Shown here piece after piece: positions 1 to 9,016 of a DNA stretch of 64,000 nt; position 1 is the stretch's first letter; each line of letters opens with the position of its first letter. The translations under genes and the position numbers were made by a program. Source of the DNA: Nanosynbacter sp963524495 (GTDB lineage Bacteria > Patescibacteriota > Saccharimonadia > Saccharimonadales > Saccharimonadaceae); NCBI GenBank assembly GCA_046846435.1, contig CP128407.1, positions 1-64,000 on the forward strand, given 5' to 3'. The notes beneath the pieces were generated by a model. It was not told the DNA's origin and ran no database searches. It saw only the letters and a list, made by a program, of their open reading frames with translations.

Positions 1-1320
1 GTGCTGGGTGAAATTGAAGTTTCAATTCCGCCATCGTCATTTTCGACTTGGTTTAAGTCGACTGAGCTTGACATTATATCTGATAACGAGGTGGCTGTCC
101 TGTCACCCAACCCTTTCGTGTTGACACAACTAGAGAAACGCTATTATCAGCGCATCGCTGACGGTTTGAAACGAAATGGCCTTGCGGTCTCGACGATTCA
201 TTTTCGACCCAAAAAAACAGCTGCTCGAAAGCAACGCCTCAGCCGCGATGAACCAAATTCAGCGGCCGCCGCCCAACCGATCATTAAGCAGTCTAAAAAA
301 TCAGTAACCAACCTTAACCCGCGCTACACCTTTGACAACTTTATCGTTGGCTCAAGTAATGACCTGGCGCACGCCGCCTGTCAAGCGATTGCCGCTAATC
401 CTGGCACCAAATACAATCCGCTCTATTTGTATGGCGGTTCGGGGCTTGGTAAAACCCATTTGATGCAGGCCGTTGGTAACGAGATTATCAAGCGCCAACC
501 CTCCGCCCGCGTATTATATACTACCACCGAGACCTTTGTGAGTGAATTCCTCGACTCGATTCGCTTCAAGAAAAAAGGATTTTCCGACAAATATCGTAAC
601 GTCGATGTTTTGATTGTTGACGATATGCAGTTTATCGCCAACAAGGAAAAAACCCAGGACGAGTTCTTTCACACCTTTAATGATCTGCATCAAAACGATA
701 AGCAAATTATCATCAGCTCTGACAAGCCGCCCAAAAGCATCCCTACCCTAACCGACCGCCTGCGTAGTCGTTTTGAGTGGGGCATGACGATTGACGTGCA
801 GATGCCTGATTATGAAACTCGCTGTGCTATCGTTACTGCTAAGGCTGGCCTGAGCAACATTGAATTATCCGCCGACGTTGTCGAATACCTCGCCACCAAT
901 TTCAAGACTAATATTCGTGAACTTGAAGGGGCGCTCAATCAGCTACTTGCCTACGCCGAGATGCAGAACATCACGCCCGATGCCGAAACCGCCGAGGGAC
1001 TGCTTGGTAATATCAAGCGCTCTCGCCCGCAGCACATCACCGCCAAGCAAATTATTGACAAAACCGCTCGCCACTTTGGCGTTGAGGTCAAGGATGTGTG
1101 TTCGCCAAGGCGCGATAAATACATCATGCAGCCACGCCAAATCGCCATGTACCTACTGCGGAGCGAGCTTAAGATGAGCTTTCCAAAAATCGCCCAGGAG
1201 CTTGGCCGCAAAGACCACACTACCGCCATTCATTCGGTTGACAAAATTAGCAAGGAGATGCTCATCAGTGTCAACATTCGTGAACAAATTAATGACATCC
1301 GAGACAAACTCTATGTGTAA
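1..1320 (+). CDS. dnaA: Chromosomal replication initiator DnaA (5' end cut by window)
   Basis: DnaA binds DnaA boxes at oriC, unwinds the origin and recruits the replicative helicase. Seen here: part of domain I (residues 1-70), a short linker, the AAA+ core with Walker A GGSGLGKT (145-152) and Walker B LIVDD (204-208), and the C-terminal DNA-binding domain with the family signature ending RKDHTTAIHSV near residue 410. The GTG at base 1 opens the frame, but domain I normally has about ten residues before the L-x-x-I-E helix, so the true start probably lies just upstream of the window. It is followed by a probable origin and then dnaN, the usual bacterial order. Confidence 0.97.
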   Translation: MLGEIEVSIPPSSFSTWFKSTELDIISDNEVAVLSPNPFVLTQLEKRYYQRIADGLKRNGLAVSTIHFRPKKTAARKQRLSRDEPNSAAAAQPIIKQSKKSVTNLNPRYTFDNFIVGSSNDLAHAACQAIAANPGTKYNPLYLYGGSGLGKTHLMQAVGNEIIKRQPSARVLYTTTETFVSEFLDSIRFKKKGFSDKYRNVDVLIVDDMQFIANKEKTQDEFFHTFNDLHQNDKQIIISSDKPPKSIPTLTDRLRSRFEWGMTIDVQMPDYETRCAIVTAKAGLSNIELSADVVEYLATNFKTNIRELEGALNQLLAYAEMQNITPDAETAEGLLGNIKRSRPQHITAKQIIDKTARHFGVEVKDVCSPRRDKYIMQPRQIAMYLLRSELKMSFPKIAQELGRKDHTTAIHSVDKISKEMLISVNIREQINDIRDKLYV

Positions 1321-1410
1321 AACCTGGGTAAAACGTGCGCATAACCAGCGACAAACTTGTGAACGACTATCCACTAATCTGGCTATCATCAAATGGGCCA
1401 AGCAGTATCA

Positions 1411-1436
1411 TGTGGATAATCAGCGCCTTATCCACG
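1411..1436. repeat. Inverted pair of DnaA boxes
   Basis: GTGGATAA and TTATCCAC face each other across an 8-base spacer. The two arms are the cores of two DnaA boxes in opposite orientation, giving a near-perfect palindrome in the middle of the probable origin. Confidence 0.7.
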
Positions 1437-1568
1437 ACATCATACCCAGCAAATCCACTATCTTTTCCACTGACACAATGCTGCTACCGCCCCTGTCTGA
1501 ACACAATTTTTACCCAGTTTCCACAGCACCTATTATTACTAACCGCTGAATAAAATTAAGAAAGGGTT

Positions 1569-1574
1569 TATAAT
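1569..1574 (+). promoter_or_regulatory. -10 box of a leaderless dnaN promoter
   Basis: A perfect TATAAT lies six bases before the dnaN ATG and there is no Shine-Dalgarno sequence. Transcription from this box would begin at or within a base or two of the start codon. The same layout recurs at many genes in the window. Confidence 0.6.
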
Positions 1575-1580
1575 AAGAAT

Positions 1581-2681
1581 ATGAAGCTCACCGTCACCCA
1601 AGAAAACCTCGCCAAAGCCCTCGCCAGCGTTGGGCGCATCGCCGCTAGTCGTAACGAACTAGCAATACTGAACAATATTTTACTACGAACAGACGGCTCT
1701 CGGCTGGTCGTAGCGGCAACGAATCTGGAGATCGCTTCTACCCAGTATGTTGGCGCCAAGGTCGAAAAGCCCGGCTCGATAACCATCCCGGCCCGACTAG
1801 TGAGCGAGTTTGTCGCCAACCTGCCGAGTGGTACGGTCGAATTGGAGGTCAAGGACGAGCATCTACACCTGACCGCAGGTAAGTTCTCATCGGTTATCAA
1901 TGGCGTCGTAGCAGACGAGTTTCCGGAGCTACCGACAGTGGACGAGCAGACGGCGGTGCGACTGGATATGAGTACGGATGAGCTAAAAAAGGCAGTTTCG
2001 CAAACCATTATCGCGACGTCTAGCGATGCCACGCGGGCGGTGTTAACTGGTGTGTACTGGCATACCTATAATAGTGAGTTGTATCTAGCGGCCACGGACG
2101 GTTATCGGCTAGCGGAGAAACGGCTGATGAAGTTTGATGGCGAAATTACAGCTGTCGTGCCGGCATCGACACTCCAGGAGGTGCTACGTAGCCTCGACAC
2201 CGAGACGAGTGATGTGAGTTTGTTTTTTGATGAAACGCAGGTTGGGTTTCGGACGGATCACCTAGAGATCGTGAGTCGGCTGATCGATGGCAAGTTTCCC
2301 GACTATCGTCAACTGATTCCTAAACTCGCCGAGACCGAGGTGGTAATTAGAAAAGCCGATTTCCTGCGCATCACCAAGGTTGCTAGTCTATTTGCGCGCG
2401 AGTCGGGTGGCGGCATCACTCTCAAGGCTAGTCACGAGCAAGCACTATTGTCGATTCACTCAATTGCTTCGGAGCTCGGTGAGAACACTTCTGAGGCTAG
2501 TGCCGAGGTGTCGAATGACGGCGAGATTACGCTCAATTCTCGTTATCTGATCGAGTCACTTGGCGTCACTGACGGTGAGACAGTTACCTTCTCGTTTAAC
2601 GGCAAACTGTCGCCATGCGTCATCCGCGAGCAGACTCCTACGCCAGATTGCATGCATATTGTTATGCCGTTGAAGCGCTAG
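1581..2681 (+). CDS. dnaN: DNA polymerase III beta subunit (sliding clamp)
   Basis: DnaN forms the ring that tethers DNA polymerase III to DNA. The 366-residue product has the usual family length and three-domain clamp pattern, starting MKLTVTQENLAKAL, with conserved blocks such as PASTLQEVL in the middle and the C-terminal clamp end (HIVMPLKR). The ATG at 1581 agrees with the N-terminus of homologues and sits six bases after a TATAAT box. It lies directly downstream of dnaA and the probable origin. Its stop is one base away from the convergent stop of the neighbouring secretion operon, so the two units have almost no intergenic space for a terminator. Confidence 0.97.
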   Translation: MKLTVTQENLAKALASVGRIAASRNELAILNNILLRTDGSRLVVAATNLEIASTQYVGAKVEKPGSITIPARLVSEFVANLPSGTVELEVKDEHLHLTAGKFSSVINGVVADEFPELPTVDEQTAVRLDMSTDELKKAVSQTIIATSSDATRAVLTGVYWHTYNSELYLAATDGYRLAEKRLMKFDGEITAVVPASTLQEVLRSLDTETSDVSLFFDETQVGFRTDHLEIVSRLIDGKFPDYRQLIPKLAETEVVIRKADFLRITKVASLFARESGGGITLKASHEQALLSIHSIASELGENTSEASAEVSNDGEITLNSRYLIESLGVTDGETVTFSFNGKLSPCVIREQTPTPDCMHIVMPLKR

Positions 2682-2682
2682 G

Positions 2683-3492
2683 TTAGTTAAGTGATCGACC
2701 GTCTTGAGTAATGGTAATTCGTCGATTATTATCGTAATCAATAGTGATGTTGTAGGCTAATTTATCCTCGACGGTAATAGTAAACGATAGTGTATTTTTT
2801 CCTGTTGATGTATCGCGTGTAATATTTTTTATCGTTGTTTGCGTGGCGATGCGCGATAGCCTATGGTCATAAGAATAATCACTCATGATTAGCTTTTCAA
2901 TGTAGTCAGTGTCATTGCCGGTTAGTTGGTCGGATAATGAATTGCCGTACTGATCCTTTTGGCCGCTCCAGTTGACAACCAGATGCGGACTTCGTAGTCC
3001 ACGCATTCGCGAAAAGTCATCATTACAGCCAAAATAACCGTATATTAGCTGATCGGTTGGTAGACACGAAACGGTTGTGCCATATTGATACTGAGCATCA
3101 TCGTCAAGATTGGTCTTTTGTGACCACGTATATTCAACGAGATACGACTGCTGTAGGCTTTTAATATCAACAATGAAGTTAACAGTGTGGATATCTTTTG
3201 CTTGATCATGAGTTTGCTTAAACGACCTGTCGCGGATAAGGATGTCTTTGATGGAGTTGTTTGGTAAATCACCCGTGTAGTTGTTGCGGATGGTAGTATA
3301 TAATGCGTGACGAATTGTTTCGAGGGTTTTAGCGTCGGTCGGTTTACCATTTGTATATGTACTGAGATTTTCGATATGCATTTCTCCACCAAGAGGGTTG
3401 CGTAGCAGTAGTATATAAGCAACCGTAGTGATAATAACAACACCAATAAACCCCAAGATAATGAAAATTAGTTTTTTATTATAGTGCAACAT
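2683..3492 (-). CDS. Membrane-anchored protein of unknown function, last gene of secretion operon
   Basis: No family was recognised. The 269-residue product has one N-terminal membrane segment (about residues 7-29, hydrophobic IFIILGFIGVVIITTVAYIL) and a polar exterior domain of about 240 residues. The open frame extends upstream to 3813, but the ATG at 3492 is preferred because the protein then begins directly before the membrane segment and overlaps the upstream hydrolase gene by 14 bases, as is common in this run. Two upstream neighbours (4810-5289 and 5286-5786) have the same build, a single N-terminal anchor and a small exterior domain, and all three end in similar beta-rich segments, so they may be distant paralogues. 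Probably an accessory of the secretion apparatus. Confidence 0.75.
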   Translation of the reverse strand: MLHYNKKLIFIILGFIGVVIITTVAYILLLRNPLGGEMHIENLSTYTNGKPTDAKTLETIRHALYTTIRNNYTGDLPNNSIKDILIRDRSFKQTHDQAKDIHTVNFIVDIKSLQQSYLVEYTWSQKTNLDDDAQYQYGTTVSCLPTDQLIYGYFGCNDDFSRMRGLRSPHLVVNWSGQKDQYGNSLSDQLTGNDTDYIEKLIMSDYSYDHRLSRIATQTTIKNITRDTSTGKNTLSFTITVEDKLAYNITIDYDNNRRITITQDGRSLN

Positions 3493-4825
3493 TACCGCCA
3501 CCTCTACTTGTATTTGCTCCAACATAGCTCGCCACTGCTGACATATCAACTTCTGGGTAGGCAAACTCATCCGGAAGATGTCCGAGCCAAGTTTTTGGAT
3601 CATTAACCCTACCCGTAAGGATAAATCCAGATCCGCCACCTCGTTGCGTGCCATCACCGCGGCCCTTACCTGAATTACCACAACTTGCGTGGCCAACGAT
3701 GACATTATCGCCCTGAATGCCGAGGACAACTCCGGTGTGACCATAGCGTCCACCAGACCAACTAAACACAGCGCCGACTTTTGGTGTTTTACCGGTCGGT
3801 AGCTTTCGAGCATTTCTTAAGTGCTTAACAACGTGTTCGCCATTACCTGTGGTGCCGAGGTTTTTTGTTGAAGTAAATTTTTCAAGGAAGAATACAGAGA
3901 ACGACACACAGTTTGATCCCCCACCATTACAAGTATTCCACAAGTAGTCACCCATAGCTTTGCGGCTTTCATTATTTTTATTTTCGCCGTAATTCATCAT
4001 GAATTTCTTCGCTTGCTCTTCGTTGAGACCGCCTTCGGAGATGGTGCCGCCTCCACCTCCACTACCGTCACTACAGTTAGTGGCAGCACCAGAAGCGGCA
4101 GCGGCCGCGCTAGACGGATCTGGTTCCCAACTCATAGCTTTCATGGTATAAGCTACGCGAACTATAGTCTGTGGAATGCCAGCACCAAAAAATTTCTTTA
4201 CCATAATAACAGCAGCAGCTGCGGCGTTGCCTGATGCTACCATCTCAGCTAACACGTTTTTACGTGAAGTTGGTGCAAGGTTCTGGAGTTGCCACCAGAC
4301 GATAGCTAGTTGCACCTCGAGACTGGTAACATCACCCTGGACGCCAGCCTGCTGTTGCCAGTAGAGGACGGCTACGCCAGGGTCCCATTGGGCGATTCCC
4401 CAGGCATCGCCCATACCAGCCGGTTTACTCGGGTTCCACGGGTGATACTTACCGCCGGCCTTGAGCGGATTTGGCTCGGAGCCTTTATTTTGACGAAGAA
4501 TTGGGTTACCTTTTGACTCCTGATATAAATTACCAACGATTGCTGCTGCAACAAACTTTGGCGCACCTTTGGATATAAAGTAATTAAATGCTTTCTTTAG
4601 ATTATCTTCGCCGACTAGCTCGCCTGCCGCCCCACTCGCTGACTGTGCGGCATTTGGTGAACAGTTTGTATCCTCAGAATTATTGCTAAAAAGAATGTTG
4701 TTGTCTTCAAATGTTGCCCGCAGCTGATCGGTATTTAACTCGGCAAATACTGGTGAACTCCCAAAAAGAAGCGAAATGATTGATATAATAACAGCGACTC
4801 TTTGAAAGGCTAATTTTCGTTCCAT
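3479..4825 (-). CDS. Secreted peptidoglycan hydrolase: lysozyme-like plus CHAP domain (VirB1-like)
   Basis: A 448-residue secreted protein predicted to cut peptidoglycan. It has a signal peptide (1-28, ending PVFA), then a phage-tail-lysozyme-like domain (about 75-215) with the pattern AAIVGNLYQESKGNP and WGIAQWDPG, a Gly/Ala/Ser-rich linker, and a CHAP amidase/endopeptidase domain (about 285-430) with the likely catalytic Cys in GGSNCVSFS and His in GRYGHTGVV. Type IV secretion systems commonly carry such an enzyme (VirB1 or the CHAP proteins of Gram-positive systems) to open the wall for the channel. It overlaps both neighbours by 14-16 bases, so translation is probably coupled. Two different wall-lytic domains in one chain is typical of conjugation hydrolases of monoderm bacteria. 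Confidence 0.85.
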   Translation of the reverse strand: MERKLAFQRVAVIISIISLLFGSSPVFAELNTDQLRATFEDNNILFSNNSEDTNCSPNAAQSASGAAGELVGEDNLKKAFNYFISKGAPKFVAAAIVGNLYQESKGNPILRQNKGSEPNPLKAGGKYHPWNPSKPAGMGDAWGIAQWDPGVAVLYWQQQAGVQGDVTSLEVQLAIVWWQLQNLAPTSRKNVLAEMVASGNAAAAAVIMVKKFFGAGIPQTIVRVAYTMKAMSWEPDPSSAAAAASGAATNCSDGSGGGGGTISEGGLNEEQAKKFMMNYGENKNNESRKAMGDYLWNTCNGGGSNCVSFSVFFLEKFTSTKNLGTTGNGEHVVKHLRNARKLPTGKTPKVGAVFSWSGGRYGHTGVVLGIQGDNVIVGHASCGNSGKGRGDGTQRGGGSGFILTGRVNDPKTWLGHLPDEFAYPEVDMSAVASYVGANTSRGGGNVAL

Positions 4826-5289
4826 AATTTTCTCGCTCGCTCTCTTGCGTTATCTGGTAATGTGTTACCGCTGGTTGTCTGCCACGCCTCTTTGCCGGTT
4901 GAGTATGCGATGAGCTGCAAATTGCCGTGACCATCTTTCTTTAATATGACATATAATGTGCGCGATGGGTTGTTGGTCGCAATATTGGCGGCAATTGCTT
5001 TCAGAAAAATCCACTCATTTTCGAAGTCAATTTTTTCGAGAAATGTTTGTCGCGGTGTTGTCGTAACTTGTAGGTTGGTAAAAGCAGCGGAAGCCGATTC
5101 GCGCAATATTTTTTCTGGGATTGTAAGATTTTTAGTTGGTCCTGGATTTAATGGAGTGTTGTTGCGGATAACAACTAGAATAATGACGATTATCAGTGCA
5201 ATTGCTGCAATACATAGCCCAGCCATAATCGTCAACGATCGCCTATCGTCACGTGGCTGCTGGGAGTAATAACTCATGTTATCTATCAT
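4810..5289 (-). CDS. Small single-pass membrane protein of the secretion operon
   Basis: Unrecognised 159-residue protein. A short polar N-terminus (about 20 residues) is followed by one strongly hydrophobic segment (about 22-43, with AIALIIVIILVVI) and an exterior domain of about 110 residues. The ATG at 5289 overlaps the upstream stop codon by four bases (ATGA), and the 3' end overlaps the hydrolase gene by 16 bases, so it belongs firmly to the operon. Size and topology recall VirB8-like or other channel-stabilising subunits, but no sequence motif supports that; the role is unknown. Confidence 0.75.
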   Translation of the reverse strand: MIDNMSYYSQQPRDDRRSLTIMAGLCIAAIALIIVIILVVIRNNTPLNPGPTKNLTIPEKILRESASAAFTNLQVTTTPRQTFLEKIDFENEWIFLKAIAANIATNNPSRTLYVILKKDGHGNLQLIAYSTGKEAWQTTSGNTLPDNARERARKLWNEN

Positions 5290-5786
5290 AACGCTACTGG
5301 CTCCCCACTTGCGGTTCGAATGGTGACGGCGTTATCCGCGATAGTAAACTGCACGACATACGCGGCGGTATTCTTAACAGTTACGGTGAATGATATTGTC
5401 TTTTCGTTAAAAACTACATTAGTGATCGCTCCAGACACAAGGGTATCAGAGGTCGCATGTTTACTTACGTAGTGGCGAAGAATTGCTGCAACGAGTGAAT
5501 TTTGGGTGTCATCATTGATGAATGCGGCCAGTGTTTTATTGGCACTATTCTTCGTATCCCACCCACTGAGGACTAGCTGTTGTGTGGTTGGCTGGCCACT
5601 GCCGCCGGTTGGTCCCTCGTACTGCCCACCTCCCGACCGAGTAGAGCTATCATTAGACGACTGCGGCGGAGTCGACGGGTTGGTGGGTGGTAGCAGCAGA
5701 ATGACGACAATGATTGAGGTGGAGAGTATGATGAATGATAACGTAGCAATAATTGCTGTTTTGTGTGCTAAAAGAAACTCTCTCAC
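5286..5786 (-). CDS. Small single-pass membrane protein of the secretion operon
   Basis: Unrecognised protein of 166 residues: one membrane segment near the N-terminus (TAIIATLSFIILSTSIIVVIL), a Pro/Ser/Gly-rich spacer, then a domain of about 110 residues ending in beta-type segments. The frame is open to an ATG at 5828, but the GTG at 5786 is favoured: it overlaps the upstream TGA by four bases (GTGA) and has a strong ribosome site, GGAGGG, eight bases before it. Its anchor-plus-small-domain build matches the two other small genes at the end of the operon. Confidence 0.72.
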   Translation of the reverse strand: MREFLLAHKTAIIATLSFIILSTSIIVVILLLPPTNPSTPPQSSNDSSTRSGGGQYEGPTGGSGQPTTQQLVLSGWDTKNSANKTLAAFINDDTQNSLVAAILRHYVSKHATSDTLVSGAITNVVFNEKTISFTVTVKNTAAYVVQFTIADNAVTIRTASGEPVAL

Positions 5787-8700
5787 GATGACCGCCCTCC
5801 AACTTTTTTCGGTCCAGTGATTACCCACATACCTGTTGTGCCATCTTCTTCATCATCATTTTTACCCTTATCTGCCTTTTCACCAAAGTGGAATTCGCTC
5901 GCCGCAAAACCAGCTTTATTTTCGGTGTTGGAGCGCTTATTCGGGTCACCAACGAGGAACTTACCGTCAGTAGTCTTTCCGCGAATAAACATAATGTGAC
6001 CACCCTGGATAAACGGTGTTTTCCCACCAACCGATATGAGAACCAGGCCACCTTCGGACAGGCCTTTTGAGGCGTTTTCGGCATTTGGCTGCACTTTCTT
6101 GATCGTAATACCGAACTTATCCTTAAACAGCTGAGCTTTGCTTTCCCATATCCAATTCGAACCACAACGTCCACCGCCCCTCTGGCCATCGTTTTGGTAG
6201 AAAAACTCGGCCATTTTTTCTGGATCAACGGTTGTATTGCCGACAGTCGAGACAATAGCAGCCATAGAGGTTGGCGCGCAGCCACACTCACCAATAGTAC
6301 CAATGCCGTATTTTTTATTCTTCCACGGCTCTTCTGACTGATAGTACATCCTGATCTGGTCGAGATTTTCGCCAGTTTGGGAGTTTGAGGCGTTATTAGA
6401 CTGATTGCTGCCAACAAGTTCTTCGTCGTCTTCACCGTTGATGGAGTTTTGGATCTGATAATCCATTAAAAAGACGGAGATGGCGGCGAGGGTTCTGCTG
6501 TCGGCGGTGTCGATTGAGCCAAAGTCGGTGTCGGCGCTTGTTTTGCCATTTTCGCTTTCGATAACAGGACGATAACCGCCACTGGAGAGTTTGCCAGTAC
6601 TTTGCCTGGTACTGGATTCATCGAGAACGCAGCCGGTCATATTGGTTGAGTATTCTGCTGAGCTGACATCGCTACAAGACTCAATAAACGACTTTAGCGG
6701 TGTATTGTCTTTTATATACCCTTTACTAACCAATGCCTCAATGTCGTCTTCTTTTTCTATATCAACACTTTCATCGATCCACCCAGCCTTTGCCAGGATC
6801 TCTCGTGCCTCCTCAACACCCATATCGTCCTGCTGTTTAGTGAAGCCTGTACACCCAGCGCCGGCAAAGTTTACTGCCGGGGTAACGTCGCGGCCATTAA
6901 CCTCGGTTTTTAAGCCAAAGTCTTCGGCATAACCACAGTAATTTGCCGAGTAGTTATCGCTCGCGTTGGCGGCGGTTCCAAATGAAAGCGCCATTGCTGG
7001 GAGGCGGATAATATTAGAGAAGATTGAAGCAAAAGAATTATTGTAACTGCCAGATTGGAGCATCATCTGACGTAAGTTAAAGGTAAGGCTACCAAGGAAT
7101 GTGTGGCGGCTGGAGGTGTCGAATGGGCTGAGCGAGGCGAGGTCGTATTCACGTTGTTGTCGCTCGTTAGCGAGACGAACTTGATTAAAACTAGAGAGGC
7201 CTTTTTTAGATAATACCGGCAGATGTTTTGCTGAATTTGCTGCAGCAAAAAATGCACCAGCCGATGTTCCGAGCATGTCACCAAACTCCCTACCCTTGGC
7301 ATTAGCAATATCATTATCACCGACGATGGCTTTAAAAATTGCCTGAACTGCTGCACTTGTGGCTGCTTTGGTTATTTCGCCTACAATGACAGAGGTGATC
7401 TGAGAGATTGCGAAATTACCCACTGCCTTGACAATACCACCGATAAGTGTCGGCGCTGCTAAGGCTGTCGCTGCTGCATCGACGGCCATAGCAGAATACA
7501 TAGCCTGATCGCTCATGATGACGTTGCACGCGCCCTTGGTGGCATCTTTGTATTGATACATTGCCTGGATGGCTGGGTGGCGACGAACCTTAAGCCCGGG
7601 GGCAAACTTTTCAGATAGCGGAACTTTATTTTTATTGACACCCATAGCGGAGAGCAGAAGTGGTGAATCAAGAGCCGACTCGGCTTTGCCATTGCTGCCT
7701 TTGTGGCGAGAGGTCAACATTGTACCAACGAATTCCATACCGGCAGCAGTCATTGCGAAACGCGGATCAAGGCCTGAAGCTTTTTGTTGTGATCCCGGCG
7801 AGAGAACCATGTTGGCTATCGGTGGGATAAGTGCTGCCATTTGCGCTCCGGCAACACCCCCAACAACAAAATCAGGTATGTGTCCGGCGATACAGGCGCC
7901 TGTTGCGAGGGTATAGGCCGAACCAGCACGCCGCGCACGCTTTAGTTTTTTATCGGCATGTGCTTTGGCTTTGTTGCCCGACTCTTCAATGTCTGATTGG
8001 TTTATTTTATCATCAGCACGATATTCTTCGGATGGGGTCTTCTTTTTTTCACCGTCAGAGCCTGTTGAACCTTGATTTTGTCGGTTATTCTTTTTGTTTT
8101 CTTCGGCCCATGTGGCCGCTCCTCCGTTTCGTTTTATACGCTTAAACTTACTAAAGAACTTTTTGGCGAGATATTTACTTGACCAGACACGAAACCGCAT
8201 ATTAAATGCACCCGATCGACCAAGAACCTTGGCGGCAAGGCCGCGGTTTTCTTTAGTGCTTAAAAAACCAGGCAAGTCTTGAGCCTTGATGTGTTTGCCG
8301 TCAACAATAAATTTTTCGGGGTTACCATCGGGGTAGCCAAATCTTTTCAGGTTAAGCGGTTTGCCTTTAGCATCGGCCGCCACGACACCGTGCTTTGCGA
8401 GACGGCGTAAACCTTTATTTGAAATCGTGCCGGCCTTGCACTTCATCTTTTTACTATTGCAAACGCCGGGCTTTGTGATCATATTCGCCAAGTTTTTTGC
8501 GAGACGTCGTTCAGAGACAACTGAACTAGAATCGTTGCCAAGAGTTAGGTTTTCCATGAGATTGATGAGCATTGATGCTGGGCCAAACACTGAAGCCAGC
8601 AGACCTCCGCCAACACCGAATAGTACCATCAAACCAGCAATACCGCCGCGTTTTTTAGCAAGAGCGATGAGCTTAGCGGCTTGACTTTTGGGCATAGTTC

Positions 8701-9001
8701 GATTAGAATTTCCCGGTTGATAAAAACCGCTTTGTGGTCCTTGATTTGTAGCACCATTCTCTTTGTCTGTTATTTTTTGTGCGGCATCTTCAATATTGGT
8801 ATCTCGATTCGCCTGGTAGCCGAACTGGTTGGCATCAAGACTGTCATCCCTCAAACCGGCCTCTATCTGGTCAAGTGCTGCCTGCTCACCAGCATTCAGT
8901 CGCTCCGATGAATCATCATGTAGCTCAAACGGATTTGCTCGCCCATCAGCATCGGAGTCGGTCGTGGTGTCAAATCGCGGCGGTTTTGTTGCTGTTGCCA
9001 T
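5783..9001 (-). CDS. Giant membrane protein with C-terminal C39-like peptidase domain
   Basis: A 1072-residue protein encoded inside the secretion operon. The first 100 residues are polar and acidic, followed by a membrane-active stretch (about 115-145), a Lys/Arg-rich region, and further Ala/Gly-rich hydrophobic segments in the middle (around 365-400 and 500-560). The last 190 residues match the C39-like peptidase family (Peptidase_C39_2): a likely nucleophile in GECGCAPTSM, His in GGHIMFIRG and Asp in VGDPNK. The domain may cleave an exported substrate or the cell wall. The ATG at 9001 has both a weak GGAGG site and a TATAAT box nine bases upstream (9011-9016), so an internal promoter is possible. 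Large multidomain proteins of this type follow VirB4 in conjugation clusters, but the central part is not recognised. Confidence 0.8.
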   Translation of the reverse strand: MATATKPPRFDTTTDSDADGRANPFELHDDSSERLNAGEQAALDQIEAGLRDDSLDANQFGYQANRDTNIEDAAQKITDKENGATNQGPQSGFYQPGNSNRTMPKSQAAKLIALAKKRGGIAGLMVLFGVGGGLLASVFGPASMLINLMENLTLGNDSSSVVSERRLAKNLANMITKPGVCNSKKMKCKAGTISNKGLRRLAKHGVVAADAKGKPLNLKRFGYPDGNPEKFIVDGKHIKAQDLPGFLSTKENRGLAAKVLGRSGAFNMRFRVWSSKYLAKKFFSKFKRIKRNGGAATWAEENKKNNRQNQGSTGSDGEKKKTPSEEYRADDKINQSDIEESGNKAKAHADKKLKRARRAGSAYTLATGACIAGHIPDFVVGGVAGAQMAALIPPIANMVLSPGSQQKASGLDPRFAMTAAGMEFVGTMLTSRHKGSNGKAESALDSPLLLSAMGVNKNKVPLSEKFAPGLKVRRHPAIQAMYQYKDATKGACNVIMSDQAMYSAMAVDAAATALAAPTLIGGIVKAVGNFAISQITSVIVGEITKAATSAAVQAIFKAIVGDNDIANAKGREFGDMLGTSAGAFFAAANSAKHLPVLSKKGLSSFNQVRLANERQQREYDLASLSPFDTSSRHTFLGSLTFNLRQMMLQSGSYNNSFASIFSNIIRLPAMALSFGTAANASDNYSANYCGYAEDFGLKTEVNGRDVTPAVNFAGAGCTGFTKQQDDMGVEEAREILAKAGWIDESVDIEKEDDIEALVSKGYIKDNTPLKSFIESCSDVSSAEYSTNMTGCVLDESSTRQSTGKLSSGGYRPVIESENGKTSADTDFGSIDTADSRTLAAISVFLMDYQIQNSINGEDDEELVGSNQSNNASNSQTGENLDQIRMYYQSEEPWKNKKYGIGTIGECGCAPTSMAAIVSTVGNTTVDPEKMAEFFYQNDGQRGGGRCGSNWIWESKAQLFKDKFGITIKKVQPNAENASKGLSEGGLVLISVGGKTPFIQGGHIMFIRGKTTDGKFLVGDPNKRSNTENKAGFAASEFHFGEKADKGKNDDEEDGTTGMWVITGPKKVGGRSS

Positions 9002-9016
9002 ATGCCTCCAATTATA

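Larger units (their letters stand above)
1321..1580. other. Probable replication origin (oriC) between dnaA and dnaN
   Basis: This 260-base non-coding gap holds one perfect DnaA box (TTATCCACA, minus strand, 1411-1419), one single-mismatch box (TTATCCACG, 1428-1436), looser copies such as TTTTCCACT (about 1463) and TTTCCACAG (about 1518), and an AT-rich stretch at about 1530-1580 that could be the unwinding element. A 10-base inverted repeat (CTGGGTAAAA at 1324-1333, TTTTACCCAG at 1508-1517) brackets the region. The position between dnaA and dnaN is typical of bacterial origins; function is inferred. Confidence 0.75.

Noticed and set aside
943..1229. Overlapping minus-strand frames inside dnaA
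   Set aside because: They lie antisense to a fully conserved gene, have no ribosome site and encode no known protein pattern.
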